Source: JABDIP01 sp965227455 (GTDB lineage Bacteria > Pseudomonadota > Alphaproteobacteria > DSM-16000 > Inquilinaceae). Taken from it: DNA of 64,000 bases. The notes below the pieces were generated by a model. It was not told the origin of the DNA and searched no databases. It saw only the letters and a program-made list of their open reading frames with translations. The stretch covers positions 5,146,001-5,210,000 of the forward strand of contig OZ245752.1 in assembly GCA_965227455.1 (NCBI GenBank). Reading direction: 5' to 3'. Shown in pieces: positions 35,336 through 43,983 of this stretch; position 1 is the first letter of the stretch; every line of letters starts with the position of its first letter. A program made the position numbers and the translations under genes.

Positions 35336-35456
35336 GCTGAACAGGCTAAGCCAGCGGCGTATTGACGTCAAGCGGTGAACGGCCGCTGGATTGACTCTTC
35401 CGCATCCGATATGATCGAATCCACTGCGGTTTGTAAGAATTTCAGGGTACTAGCAT

Positions 35457-36515
35457 ATGTCGGCGCCTGAGCCGATTGTCAGAAAACGTTTACAGCGACG
35501 GCTGACGGATCGCCCGACCCTGCATGACGTGGCCGCCCTGGCGGGCGTATCGACGGCAACCGTATCGCGCTGCCTGAACGAGGCCGATTCGGTCCGCTCG
35601 GAACTTCGCGAGCGGGTCCAATCGGCGATTGCAGAGCTGGGCTACACGCGGCACGGCGCCGCCCGGGCCCTGGCCAGCCAGCGCTCCCACGCCGTCGGCG
35701 CCGTGGTCCCGACGCTGGACAACGCGATCTTCGCGACCGGCATCCAGGCCATGCAGGACCGCCTGTCGACCGCCGGCTACACGCTGCTGCTGGCGAGCTC
35801 GAATTACGATGTGGCCGAGGAGCTCAACCAGGCCCGAAGCCTGATCGAACGCGGACTGGACGGCCTCATGCTGATCGGCGAGGCGCGGCCGCCCGGCCTC
35901 TACGACCTGCTTGACCGCAAGGCAATCCCCTACGTCAACACCTGGACCTACCGGCCGGACAGCCGCCATCCGTCGATCGGCTTCGACAACCGCGGCTCGG
36001 CCTATCGCATCGCGTCCTATCTCATGGATATGGGGCACACGCGCATCGCCATGATTGCCGGACTGAGCGCCGGCAACGACCGCGCGGCCGAACGGCTCGA
36101 CGGGGTCAGGGAGGCGTTGGCGGAGCGGGGGCTGGCATTCGGCGACGGCCTAGTGATCGAGAGCGCCTACGCCATCAGCGAGGGGCGCCAGGCGCTGCGG
36201 CGCCTGATGGCGGCGGATCCACGCCCTACGGCGGTCATCTGCGGCAACGACGTGCTGGCTTATGGGGCGTTGTTCGAATGCCATGCGCTCGGCATCGCCG
36301 TGCCGGACGCGGTATCGATCACCGGCTTCGACGACCTCGAACTGGCGGCGGAGCTGACCCCGGCGCTGACCACCATGCATGTCCCGTCGGACGCCATGGG
36401 CCGGCTGGCGGCGGAATACCTGCTGCACCGGATCGACGGCCAGCCGGCGCCGGACGCCACCCGTCTCGACGTCGACCTGATCATCCGGGGCTCCACCGGC
36501 CCGCCGCCGCGCTAG
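35457..36515 (+). CDS. LacI-family transcriptional regulator
   Basis: This 352-residue LacI regulator has a helix-turn-helix at residues ~22-45 ('TLHDVAALAGVSTATVSRCLN') after a basic 20-residue N-terminal extension, the hinge 'ELGYTRHGAARALASQRS' and a periplasmic-binding-like domain ('VICGNDVLAYGALFEC', 'ITGFDDLELAAELTP'). It is divergent from the TRAP/HisD-like operon with an operator between. It probably represses that operon until its substrate or a derivative binds. Confidence 0.88.
   Translation: MSAPEPIVRKRLQRRLTDRPTLHDVAALAGVSTATVSRCLNEADSVRSELRERVQSAIAELGYTRHGAARALASQRSHAVGAVVPTLDNAIFATGIQAMQDRLSTAGYTLLLASSNYDVAEELNQARSLIERGLDGLMLIGEARPPGLYDLLDRKAIPYVNTWTYRPDSRHPSIGFDNRGSAYRIASYLMDMGHTRIAMIAGLSAGNDRAAERLDGVREALAERGLAFGDGLVIESAYAISEGRQALRRLMAADPRPTAVICGNDVLAYGALFECHALGIAVPDAVSITGFDDLELAAELTPALTTMHVPSDAMGRLAAEYLLHRIDGQPAPDATRLDVDLIIRGSTGPPPR
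35482..35495. promoter_or_regulatory. Second LacI-type operator half, inside the LacI gene start
   Basis: GAAAACGTTTACA repeats the core of the operator at 35320 (AAACGTTTACA identical; the left arm is degenerate). It lies about 25-39 bases inside the regulator's own coding sequence. Paired sites about 160 bases apart suggest looping or a road-block autoregulation. Confidence 0.5.
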
Positions 36516-36527
36516 CGGGGGAGCGGG

Positions 36528-37025
36528 TCAGCCAAGCCGGTCCAGAAGGGAAAACAGCGACGCCTTTTGTCGTTCGGACAGGTGGCGGGATATCCGCCGG
36601 TCATGATCGGTCACCAGGGTCTTGAGACGGTCCAGGGTCCGCGCGCCGGCATCGGTCAGAAAGATTCCGTTGGACCGCCGATCGCCTGGCGGCCGCCGGC
36701 GTTCAACGAAACCCATGGCCTCCAGGCGGTCGATCTTCGCCATGGCGCCGGAACGGGCGATGCCCATGATCTGCCCAAGTACGGTCTGCTTCAGACCCGG
36801 ATTGGCGCCGATGATCACCAGCGCGGCAAACAGCGGCGGCGTGATGCCGGTGCCGGCCATGGTCCGATCGAAATCCTCATAAATCGAGATCTGCGCCCGA
36901 CGCACCGCATAGCCGACCAGACCGTCGAGGACGTCGTAGTCGACGCCGGGCCTGTGGGCGTCGAAGCGTTCGCCGTCCCACGCGTCAGCATGCTGGTCGT
37001 CCGGCCTCGGTTTCGGAGCGCTCAT
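36528..37025 (-). CDS. MarR-family transcriptional regulator
   Basis: This 165-residue MarR regulator has a winged helix-turn-helix around residues 60-125: 'ITPPLFAALVIIGANPGLKQTVLGQIMGIARSGAMAKID' then 'RLEAMGFVERRRPPGDRRSN', the recognition helix and wing. The start at 37025 gives the family length; the Shine-Dalgarno is weak. It is divergent from the orphan TRAP binding protein and monooxygenase genes, with a strong dyad between. MarR members commonly sense aromatic ligands, and the adjacent flavin monooxygenase fits that. Confidence 0.86.
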   Translation of the reverse strand: MSAPKPRPDDQHADAWDGERFDAHRPGVDYDVLDGLVGYAVRRAQISIYEDFDRTMAGTGITPPLFAALVIIGANPGLKQTVLGQIMGIARSGAMAKIDRLEAMGFVERRRPPGDRRSNGIFLTDAGARTLDRLKTLVTDHDRRISRHLSERQKASLFSLLDRLG

Positions 37026-37094
37026 CGGCAGGCATCTCAATGGTCGTCTTCGTGCTACTGCAACACTAGACAATCGGCACGGGGAGAGGAACTC

Positions 37095-37127
37095 ATCATA
37101 ACTGTAATGATAGATAACAGTTATGAT
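37095..37127. promoter_or_regulatory. MarR-type operator (11-bp perfect inverted repeat)
   Basis: Arms ATCATAACTGT (37095-37105) and ACAGTTATGAT (37117-37127) are perfect complements separated by 11 bases. They sit in the 182-base divergent gap. The spacing of arm centres (22 bases, about two turns of helix) suits one or two MarR dimers. The MarR gene next to it is the expected binder. Confidence 0.75.
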
Positions 37128-37207
37128 TGCGGACATTAGGCCGGACCGGCATACTGCCGGCTGAACGACAAAGGCGGGCAAACCCGCACCAAATCAGGGA
37201 GACGACC

Positions 37208-38245
37208 ATGCGCCTCATACGGATGTTCCTGTGCTGCCTTGCCCTTGGCGGCGTATTTGTTCCCGGCATCGGCCAGGCCCAGGAGGTGATCCTGCGGCTG
37301 CATCATTTCCTGCCGCCCATGGCGCCAGCCCATGCCGACTACCTCCAGCCCTGGGCCGAACGGGTCGGCGAACAGTCCGGCGGCCGGATCGAGGTCCAGA
37401 TCTACCCGGCCATGCAGCTCGGCGGCGGGCCGCCGGCCCTGTTCGACCAGGCCCGCGAGGGGGTGGTCGATCTGGTCTGGACGCTGACCGGCTACACCCC
37501 CGACCGGTTCCCGAAATCCGAGGTCTTCGACCTGCCCTTCCTGCCGGTCTCGGCGGAGGCCACAAGCCAGGCCGCCTACGAGTTCTACCAGTCGCACCTG
37601 CTCGACGAATTCGAGGACGTGCACGTCCTCATGGTCCACACCCACGGTCCGGGCCTGCTGCACGTGAAGGGGGACGGCATCCGCACCCTCGACGATCTGG
37701 AGGGCCTGCGGCTGCGCGGGCCGACGCGGATGACCACGCGGCTGTTGCAGGCGCTGGGCGCCTCGCCGGTCGGAATGCCGGTGCCGCAGGTTCCGGAGGC
37801 GCTGTCGCGCGGCGTGATCGACGGCACCATCCTGCCCTGGGAGGTGACGCGGCCGTTGCGGGTGGCGGAGCTGGTCGACAGCCACACCAACTTCTCCGGC
37901 GATCGCGGCCTCTACACCACGCTGTTCGTCTTCGCCATGAACAAGGCCGCCTATGACGGCTTGCCCGGCGATCTGCGGGCGGTGATCGATGCCAATTCCG
38001 GCATTGCCGAAGCCCGCGAAATGGGCCGGGTGATGGATGCGGCCGACGCGCCCGCATATGACCTCGCGGAGTCTCGCGGCAACGCGCTGATCGTGCTCGA
38101 CGAGGCGGAAACGGTCCGCTGGCGGGAGGCGTCCGAAGCGGTCGTCGCCGCCTGGACCGCCGAGATGGATGAGCGTGGTCTAGATGGCGAAGGGCTGGTG
38201 CGGGACGCCGTGGCCCTGGTTGAAAAATACGCCGATGCGCCATAG
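37208..38245 (+). CDS. TRAP-type substrate-binding protein (DctP), orphan
   Basis: This 345-residue DctP-family protein has a Sec signal (MRLIRMFLCCLALGGVFVPG, cleavage near 'GQAQE'), then 'LHHFLPPMAPAHADYLQPWAERVGEQSGGRIEVQIYPAMQLGG'-type landmarks and 'LRLRGPTRMTTRLLQALGASP' with the conserved Arg. No DctQ or DctM gene accompanies it. It is followed after 28 bases by a flavin monooxygenase and faces a MarR gene. It may use permeases elsewhere, or may act as a sensor. GGGAGACGA precedes the ATG. Confidence 0.85.
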   Translation: MRLIRMFLCCLALGGVFVPGIGQAQEVILRLHHFLPPMAPAHADYLQPWAERVGEQSGGRIEVQIYPAMQLGGGPPALFDQAREGVVDLVWTLTGYTPDRFPKSEVFDLPFLPVSAEATSQAAYEFYQSHLLDEFEDVHVLMVHTHGPGLLHVKGDGIRTLDDLEGLRLRGPTRMTTRLLQALGASPVGMPVPQVPEALSRGVIDGTILPWEVTRPLRVAELVDSHTNFSGDRGLYTTLFVFAMNKAAYDGLPGDLRAVIDANSGIAEAREMGRVMDAADAPAYDLAESRGNALIVLDEAETVRWREASEAVVAAWTAEMDERGLDGEGLVRDAVALVEKYADAP

Positions 38246-38273
38246 CGCCGGCGTCGGCAGCGGAGGCCGGCCT

Positions 38274-39539
38274 ATGGAGGTGATGATCATCGGCGGCGGC
38301 ATCGGCGGGCTGTCCACCGCGCTCAGCCTGCATGCCGCCGGAATCCCGGTCCGGGTCTTCGAATCGGTGCCCGAGATCAAGCCGCTCGGCGTCGGCATCA
38401 ACATGCTGCCCCATGCGGTCCGCGAGCTCACCGAACTCGGCCTCCAGGACGCCCTTGCCGAGACAGCCATCGCCACCGGCTCGCTGACCTATTTCAGCAA
38501 GCTTGGCCAGCGTATCTGGCAGGAGCCACGCGGCCTGGCGGCCGGCTACCACTGGCCGCAATTTTCCATCCATCGCGGCGCCTTGCAGATGATCCTGCTT
38601 GAGGCCGTGAAGGCCCGGCTGGGCGCCGACCGGATCGTCACCGGCCAGCATCTGGCGCGGTTCGAGCAGGATCGGGATGGGGTCACCGCCTGGTTTGTCG
38701 GGCCGGGCAGCGACGAACCGAGCCATTCCTACCGCGCCGAGGTGATGGTGGCCGCCGACGGCATCCACTCGACGGTCCGCCGGCACTACCATCCCGACGA
38801 GGGCCTGCCGAAATGGAACGGCGCTATCCTGTGGCGGGCGACGACGGAGGCGGAACCGTTCCTGGACGGCGCCTCGATGATCATGGCCGGACATCAGGCG
38901 CAGAAATTCGTTGCCTATCCGATCAGCCGGTCGGCGGCCGACCGGGGCCGGTCGCTGGTCAACTGGATCGCCGAGCTGCGCTTCGACGACCGCGACCTGC
39001 TGCGGCGCGAGGATTGGAACCGGCCAGGCCGGCTGGAAGACTTCCTTCCCGCCTTCGAGTCCTGGCGGTTCGACTGGCTGGATGTGCCGGCGCTGATCCG
39101 TGGCGCCGAAGCGGTCTATGAGTTTCCCATGGTCGACCGCGACCCGCTGGAGCGCTGGAGCGACGGCCGGATCACGCTGCTCGGCGACGCCGCCCATCCG
39201 ATGTATCCGATCGGCTCCAACGGCGCGTCCCAGGCCATTCTCGACGCACGGGTCCTTGCCCACGCCCTGGCGACCACCCCTGACCCGGTCGAGGCGCTGC
39301 GGTCCTACGACGAAGCCCGCCGGCCGGCCACCGCGCAAATCGTCCTGGCCAATCGCGGCAACGGCCCCGAACAGGTGATGCAGATCGTCGAGGACCGTGC
39401 ACCGGACGGCTTCGACTCCCTGGACGACGTGATCACCGCCGAGGAACTGGAGGCGGTGGCGCAGGCCTACAAGCAGGTCGCCGGCTTCAGCCGCGACGAC
39501 CTCAACACGCGGCCGTCACTTGGGGTGTCCGCGCACTAG
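38274..39539 (+). CDS. FAD-dependent monooxygenase (PhzS/salicylate hydroxylase-like)
   Basis: This 421-residue flavoprotein hydroxylase has 'VMIIGGGIGGLSTALSLHAAG' for FAD, 'MVAADGIHSTVRRHYHP' (the DG motif) and 'ITLLGDAAHPMYPIGSNGASQAILDA' (the GD motif; the 'YPxGSNGA' variant is typical of PhzS-type enzymes). It uses NAD(P)H and O2 to hydroxylate an aromatic ring. CGGAGG precedes the ATG. It lies with an orphan TRAP binding protein under a probable MarR operator, suggesting uptake and oxidation of an aromatic acid. Its stop codon overlaps that of fumC by three bases in convergent orientation. Confidence 0.86.
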   Translation: MEVMIIGGGIGGLSTALSLHAAGIPVRVFESVPEIKPLGVGINMLPHAVRELTELGLQDALAETAIATGSLTYFSKLGQRIWQEPRGLAAGYHWPQFSIHRGALQMILLEAVKARLGADRIVTGQHLARFEQDRDGVTAWFVGPGSDEPSHSYRAEVMVAADGIHSTVRRHYHPDEGLPKWNGAILWRATTEAEPFLDGASMIMAGHQAQKFVAYPISRSAADRGRSLVNWIAELRFDDRDLLRREDWNRPGRLEDFLPAFESWRFDWLDVPALIRGAEAVYEFPMVDRDPLERWSDGRITLLGDAAHPMYPIGSNGASQAILDARVLAHALATTPDPVEALRSYDEARRPATAQIVLANRGNGPEQVMQIVEDRAPDGFDSLDDVITAEELEAVAQAYKQVAGFSRDDLNTRPSLGVSAH

Positions 39540-40939
39540 GCGCTGGGCCCGACCATGTTCTCCGGCCGCACCCATTGGTCGAACTGCTCCTCGGTCAGCA
39601 GCTCCAGTGCCACCGCCGCGGCCTTCAGGGTGGAGCCGTCGGCATAGGCCTTCTTGGCGACCTTGGCGGCGTTGTCGTAGCCGATATGCGGGTTGAGCGC
39701 CGTCACCAGCATCAGGGATTCGTGCAGCAGGGAGTCGATGCGCTCGCGGTTGGCCTCGATGCCGACCACGCAATTGTCGGCGAAGCTGCGCGCCGAGTCG
39801 GCCAGCAGCCGGATCGACTGCAGCAGGTTGAAGATCATCACCGGCTTGAAGACGTTCAGCTCGTAATGGCCGTTGGACCCGGCGATGCTGACGGCGGTGT
39901 GGTTGCCCATCACCTGGGCGCAGACCATGGTCATGGCCTCCGACTGGGTCGGGTTGACCTTGCCCGGCATGATCGATGAGCCCGGCTCGTTGGCCGGCAG
40001 GACCAGCTCGCCGATGCCGCAGCGCGGGCCGGAGCCCAGCAGGCGGATGTCATTGGCGATCTTCATCAGGCTGACGGCGACCGTGTTGCAGGCGCCCGAC
40101 GCCTCCACCACGGCGTCATGGGCCGCCAGGGCCTCGAACTTGTTCTCCGCCGTCACGAATGCGAAATCGGTGATGCGCGCGACCTCTGCCGCAAAGGCCT
40201 CGGCGAAGCCCTCCTTGGCATTCAGCCCGCTGCCGACGGCGGTCCCGCCCTGAGCCAGCTGCAGCAGGCGCGGCAGGGTGTCGCGCACCCGGGCGATGCC
40301 ATAGGCCACCTGGCAGGCATAGCCGGAGAACTCCTGCCCCAGAGTCAGCGGCGTGGCGTCCTGCAGATGGGTGCGGCCGATCTTGACGATCTCGGCGAAT
40401 TCCTTGGCCTTGCCGTCCAGGGCCGCGTGCAGGTGCTCCAGGCACGGGATCAGCTCGTGCTCGATCTGCTCCACGGCTGAGATATGCATGACGGTCGGGA
40501 AGGTGTCGTTGGACGACTGGCCCATATTGCAGTGGTCATTGGGATGGACCGGCGATTTCGAGCCGATCTCGCCGCCCAGCATCTCGATCGCCCGGTTGGC
40601 GATGACCTCATTGGCGTTCATGTTGGTCTGGGTGCCGGATCCGGTCTGCCAGACCACCAGGGGAAAATGCTCGGCCAGGGTGCCGTCGATGACCTCCTCG
40701 GTGGCGGCCACGATGGCCTCGCCGACCTTGGTGTCGAGCGCGCCCAGCGACATGTTGACCAGGGCCGCCGCCTTCTTCTGGATGCCCAGGGCCCGCACCA
40801 GCGGTGCCGGCATGCGCTCGCCGCCGATCTTGAAGTTCTGCAGCGACCGCTGGGTCTGGGCGCCCCAATAGCGGTCGGCGGGCACCTCCATCTCGCCCAG
40901 GCTGTCGGTCTCGATGCGGATGTCTGGCGTGTCGGCCAT
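39536..40939 (-). CDS. fumC: Fumarate hydratase class II
   Basis: This 467-residue enzyme has the class II fumarase signature 'GSSIMPGKVNPTQSEA', the substrate motif 'GQSSNDTFPTVMHI', 'GRTHLQDATPLTLGQEF' with the catalytic His, and the N-terminal 'DSLGEMEVPADRYWGAQTQRS'. It hydrates fumarate to L-malate in the TCA cycle and needs no iron-sulfur cluster. I take the ATG at 40939 (GGAG upstream), which matches the family, instead of 40990. Confidence 0.96.
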   Translation of the reverse strand: MADTPDIRIETDSLGEMEVPADRYWGAQTQRSLQNFKIGGERMPAPLVRALGIQKKAAALVNMSLGALDTKVGEAIVAATEEVIDGTLAEHFPLVVWQTGSGTQTNMNANEVIANRAIEMLGGEIGSKSPVHPNDHCNMGQSSNDTFPTVMHISAVEQIEHELIPCLEHLHAALDGKAKEFAEIVKIGRTHLQDATPLTLGQEFSGYACQVAYGIARVRDTLPRLLQLAQGGTAVGSGLNAKEGFAEAFAAEVARITDFAFVTAENKFEALAAHDAVVEASGACNTVAVSLMKIANDIRLLGSGPRCGIGELVLPANEPGSSIMPGKVNPTQSEAMTMVCAQVMGNHTAVSIAGSNGHYELNVFKPVMIFNLLQSIRLLADSARSFADNCVVGIEANRERIDSLLHESLMLVTALNPHIGYDNAAKVAKKAYADGSTLKAAAVALELLTEEQFDQWVRPENMVGPSA

Positions 40940-41086
40940 GGATCGGATCTCCAAGGAATTCAAGGCGGCGGTGTGCTCGCCCGTCATCATAATCTGCGGT
41001 CGGGGGTCATGACGACCCGGGCGTCACGGCATTTGTAGATCACCACAGAGACACGGAGACACAGAGACCCAAAGATCCCTACCAGT

Positions 41087-41177
41087 CGTCATTCCCGCGA
41101 AAGCGGGAATCCAGAAGTCACAGTTCTGACGGCGGAACCTCTGGGAAACCTGGATTCCCGCTTTCGCGGGAATGACG
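41087..41177. repeat. Inverted repeat, family 2 (28-bp perfect arms), nested in CACAGAGACA-type repeat
   Basis: Arms 41087-41114 and 41150-41177 (starting CGTCATTCCCGCGAAAGCGG) are perfect complements around a 35-base loop. The unit sits inside an outer imperfect dyad of CACAGAGACACGGAGACA (41044-41070) and TCTCTGTGTCTCTGCG (about 41197-41220). A second copy with the same arms is at 61270-61360. It fills most of the 311-base gap between fumC and purK; no gene is seen there. Confidence 0.85.
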
Positions 41178-41250
41178 AAGTTCATGTTGATTTGGTTCTC
41201 TGTGTCTCTGCGCCTCTGCGGTTCGAAACGGTTGGTTCCGGCATCGGCCC

Positions 41251-42333
41251 TTAGGATGTTCTGGGCGTCAGACGGGTTACGTGCCCCATCTTGCGGCCCG
41301 GGCGGGCTTCGGCCTTGCCGTAGAGGTGCAGCCGGGCGCCGGGGTCCGCCAGCAGGTCGGGCCAGGTCTCGGCATCGGCCCCGATCAGATTGGTCATGAC
41401 CGCGTCGGAGTGGCGGTCGACGGCGCCCAGCGGCAGGCCGCAGATCGCCCGGACCAGCTGTTCGAACTGGCTGGTGGCGCAGGCGTCCAGGGTCCAATGG
41501 CCCGAATTGTGCGGTCGCGGCGCCAGCTCGTTGACCAGCAGCCGGCCATCGGCGGTGTGGAACATCTCCACCGCAAGCAACCCGACGATGTCCAGCGCCT
41601 CGATCAGCCGGCCGGCGATTTCCTCCGCCGCTTCGGCCTCGGTGTCGGGCAGCGCCGCCGGTACGATGGTCTCGGCCAGGATATGGTCGCGATGGCGGTT
41701 CTCGACCGGCGGGTAGCAGGTGATGGTGCCGTCCAGCGCGCGCGCGGCGATCACCGAAAGCTCGAAGTCGAAATCGACGAATCCTTCCAGGATCGCCGGC
41801 TGGTCGCCTATTCGCGCGGCGGCGGCCTCGGCCTCACCGGCCTCGCGGATGACCGCCTGGGCCTTGCCGTCATAGCCCATGCGGGTCGATTTCAGCACCG
41901 CCGGGGCGCCGATCTCCGCCAGCGCCGCCGGCAGCTCGGTCGCAGCCGGCACCGAACGGTAGGGCGCTACGGCGACGCCGAGGCCGGAGACGAAATCCTT
42001 CTCGGCGAGCCGGTCCTGGCAGATCGACAGCGCCTTCGGCCCGGGCCGCACCGGCACCCGTTCGGCCAGGAAGGCGACGGTGTGGTGCGGGATGTTCTCG
42101 AACTCGTAGGTCGCGACGTCGACCGACTTGGCGAAGCGCTCCAGCGCGGCCTCATCGCCATAGGTGGACAGGGTCGCGCGGTCGGTGACCTGGGCCGTCG
42201 GGCTGTCCGGCTCCGGGCAGAAGACATGGGTGCGATAGCCGAGGCGCGCCGCCGCCTGGGCCGTCATGCGGCCGAGCTGGCCGCCGCCCAGCATGCCGAT
42301 GGTGCTGCCGGGCGGGAGCGTCCTGTCGGTCAT
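41251..42333 (-). CDS. purK: 5-(carboxyamino)imidazole ribonucleotide synthase
   Basis: This 360-residue ATP-grasp enzyme begins 'MLGGGQLGRMTAQAAARLGYRTHVF' after a short N-terminus. 'VLKSTRMGYDGKAQ', 'ILEGFVDFDFELSVIAAR' and 'VNELAPRPHNSGHWT' mark PurK. It makes N5-CAIR from AIR, ATP and bicarbonate in purine synthesis. Its ATG overlaps the purE stop by four bases (42330-42333), so the two are translationally coupled. Longer in-frame readings toward 42879 run through purE and are rejected. Confidence 0.95.
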   Translation of the reverse strand: MTDRTLPPGSTIGMLGGGQLGRMTAQAAARLGYRTHVFCPEPDSPTAQVTDRATLSTYGDEAALERFAKSVDVATYEFENIPHHTVAFLAERVPVRPGPKALSICQDRLAEKDFVSGLGVAVAPYRSVPAATELPAALAEIGAPAVLKSTRMGYDGKAQAVIREAGEAEAAAARIGDQPAILEGFVDFDFELSVIAARALDGTITCYPPVENRHRDHILAETIVPAALPDTEAEAAEEIAGRLIEALDIVGLLAVEMFHTADGRLLVNELAPRPHNSGHWTLDACATSQFEQLVRAICGLPLGAVDRHSDAVMTNLIGADAETWPDLLADPGARLHLYGKAEARPGRKMGHVTRLTPRTS

Positions 42334-42836
42334 TCGTCGGCCGGTGCGGCAGCCACGGCCTCGGTCTGCCGCGCCCGCCAGGCGTCCAGCGCCGCCGCCA
42401 CCTCGCTGTCGCCCAAAGCCAGGATCGAGGCGGCCAGCAGGGCTGCGTTGATGGCGCCCGGCTTGCCGATGGCCAGGGTCCCGACCGGCACGCCGCCGGG
42501 CATCTGGACGATGGACAGCAGGCTGTCCATGCCCTGCAGCGCCTTGCTCTCCACCGGCACGCCCAGGACCGGCAGGGGTGTCATTGCAGCCGTCATTCCG
42601 GGAAGGTGGGCCGCGCCGCCGGCACCGGCGATGATGACCTGGATGCCGCTCTCCCGGGCCGAGGTGGCGTAGTCGCGAAGCCGCTCGGGCGTGCGGTGGG
42701 CGGAGACGATCCGGGTCTCGTGGTCGATACCCAGGGCGGCGAGGGTTTCCGCGGCATGGCGCATCGTCGCCCAGTCCGACTGGCTGCCCATGATGATCCC
42801 GACAGGGGGAGCGTTTTGCGAGGGCCGGTCGGTCAT
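42330..42836 (-). CDS. purE: N5-carboxyaminoimidazole ribonucleotide mutase
   Basis: This 168-residue class I PurE has 'VGIIMGSQSDWATMRHA', 'IVSAHRTPERL' with the active-site His, and 'GAGGAAHLPGMTAAMTPLPVLGVP'. It moves the carboxyl of N5-CAIR to give CAIR, the step after PurK. It is first in the purE-purK operon. A dyad ATTCATC-N6-GATGAAT lies 35-54 bases upstream. Confidence 0.96.
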   Translation of the reverse strand: MTDRPSQNAPPVGIIMGSQSDWATMRHAAETLAALGIDHETRIVSAHRTPERLRDYATSARESGIQVIIAGAGGAAHLPGMTAAMTPLPVLGVPVESKALQGMDSLLSIVQMPGGVPVGTLAIGKPGAINAALLAASILALGDSEVAAALDAWRARQTEAVAAAPADE

Positions 42837-42870
42837 GATAGCGACTTCTGGTTGAGCGATGGCTGTTGAT

Positions 42871-42890
42871 ATTCATCATCTACGATGAAT
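42871..42890. promoter_or_regulatory. Inverted repeat upstream of purE
   Basis: ATTCATC (42871-42877) and GATGAAT (42884-42890) are perfect arms with a six-base centre in the 197-base divergent gap between purE and the GGDEF gene. The place suits an operator, but I recognise no known purine regulator motif. Confidence 0.35.
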
Positions 42891-43033
42891 AAGCGGGCGA
42901 TTATAGGCGGACAGGTATCCGGCACAAGTGTTGTCAGGAATTCGTCGCAGGACCGGCGTTTAGAATTTGGTATGATATTTACGCAAGACTTCGAAGTTGG
43001 TCACCAGTCAGCCGCGATAGGCGTTCGACGCCG

Positions 43034-43762
43034 ATGAGAATCTCTGGCAAGGGGCCGGCCCAGCCGGCTGCCACCGTAAGGCCCGTGTCCGGCGTTTCCG
43101 CGCCGGCCAAGACGGAGGCCAGTTCGGCCGCCCCGGCCCGTTCCGTCGGCGAGGTGGCCACCTTCCTTGGAATTCCGGAGGCCGAGCTGACGCCCAGCGT
43201 ACGCGAGGGCCTGTCCAAGCTGATGGCGGAAGTCGAGCGGCTGCGCCAGGACAATGAGGAGAAGGATCGGCGGATCAGCTATCTCGAGCGCCTGGCTGAC
43301 GAAGACCCGCTGATGCCGATTCTGAACCGCCGCGCCTTCGTGCGCGAGCTGTCGCGGATGATGGCCTTCACCGACCGCTATGGCGGTGTCTCAAGCGTCG
43401 TCTTCTTCGATGTCGACGGCATGAAGGCGATCAACGATACCTATACCCATGCCGCCGGCGACGAGGCGCTGGCGCATGTGGCCAACACCCTGCTGAACAA
43501 TGTCCGCGGTTCCGACGTGGTCGGCCGCCTGGGCGGCGACGAGTTCGGCGTGCTGCTGGTGCAGGCCGACCAGGCGGCGGCAAACGGCAAGGGTGCGGCG
43601 CTTGCGGAGACCATCAGCTCGACTCCGTTCTTCCATGACGGAAACTCGCTGACGGTGTCGGTGTCCTACGGGGCGTTCGCATTCTCCGGCGCGGGCGAGC
43701 CGGATGAAATCCTGAACGCCGCCGACCGGGCAATGTACGAGCGCAAGCGGCGCTCGCCTTAG
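43034..43762 (+). CDS. GGDEF-domain diguanylate cyclase
   Basis: This 242-residue soluble protein has a disordered Ala/Pro-rich N-terminus, a charged coiled-coil segment (about residues 60-90) and a GGDEF domain with the intact active site GGDEF at 167-171. The inhibitory I-site RxxD (RGSD, 158-161) lies five residues before it. It should make cyclic di-GMP and be product-inhibited. No sensory domain or membrane helix is present. It converges on the small DUF465 gene. Confidence 0.88.
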   Translation: MRISGKGPAQPAATVRPVSGVSAPAKTEASSAAPARSVGEVATFLGIPEAELTPSVREGLSKLMAEVERLRQDNEEKDRRISYLERLADEDPLMPILNRRAFVRELSRMMAFTDRYGGVSSVVFFDVDGMKAINDTYTHAAGDEALAHVANTLLNNVRGSDVVGRLGGDEFGVLLVQADQAAANGKGAALAETISSTPFFHDGNSLTVSVSYGAFAFSGAGEPDEILNAADRAMYERKRRSP

Positions 43763-43767
43763 TCCTT

Positions 43768-43797
43768 CCGGATATCGCCTTAGGCGATGATATCCGG
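43768..43797. terminator. Possible bidirectional hairpin between convergent genes
   Basis: CCGGATAT (43768-43775) pairs with ATATCCGG (43790-43797), with an inner CGCC/GGCG stem, between the GGDEF stop and the end of the DUF465 gene (it covers the latter's stop codon). There is no T-run, so a terminator role is only possible. Confidence 0.35.
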
Positions 43798-43983
43798 CAG
43801 CAGCTGGCTCTCGATCTTGGCGATTTCGTCCTTCAGCATCAGCTTACGCTTCTTCAACCGCTTGATTTGCAATTGGTTGGCGGGCGTGTCACCGGTGATC
43901 TGGCCGATAACGTCGTCAAGGTCGCGATGTTCCAGCCGAAGGGATACAAGCCTCTCTTGCATATCCTCGGTCTCGTCCATCAA
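43780..43983 (-). CDS. DUF465 (YdcH-like) small protein
   Basis: This 67-residue helical protein has the DUF465 pattern: 'QERLVSLRLEHRDLDDVIGQI' followed by 'NQLQIKRLKKRKLMLKDEIAKIESQL', one long amphipathic helical hairpin. Its role is unknown. It is divergent from the phosphofructokinase gene. A second DUF465 protein lies on the other side of that gene at 45522. Confidence 0.83.
   Translation of the reverse strand: MMDETEDMQERLVSLRLEHRDLDDVIGQITGDTPANQLQIKRLKKRKLMLKDEIAKIESQLLPDIIA

Noticed and set aside
41251..42879. Longer purK reading frame
   Set aside because: It overlaps purE almost entirely; the ATGA overlap at 42330-42333 is the normal coupling.
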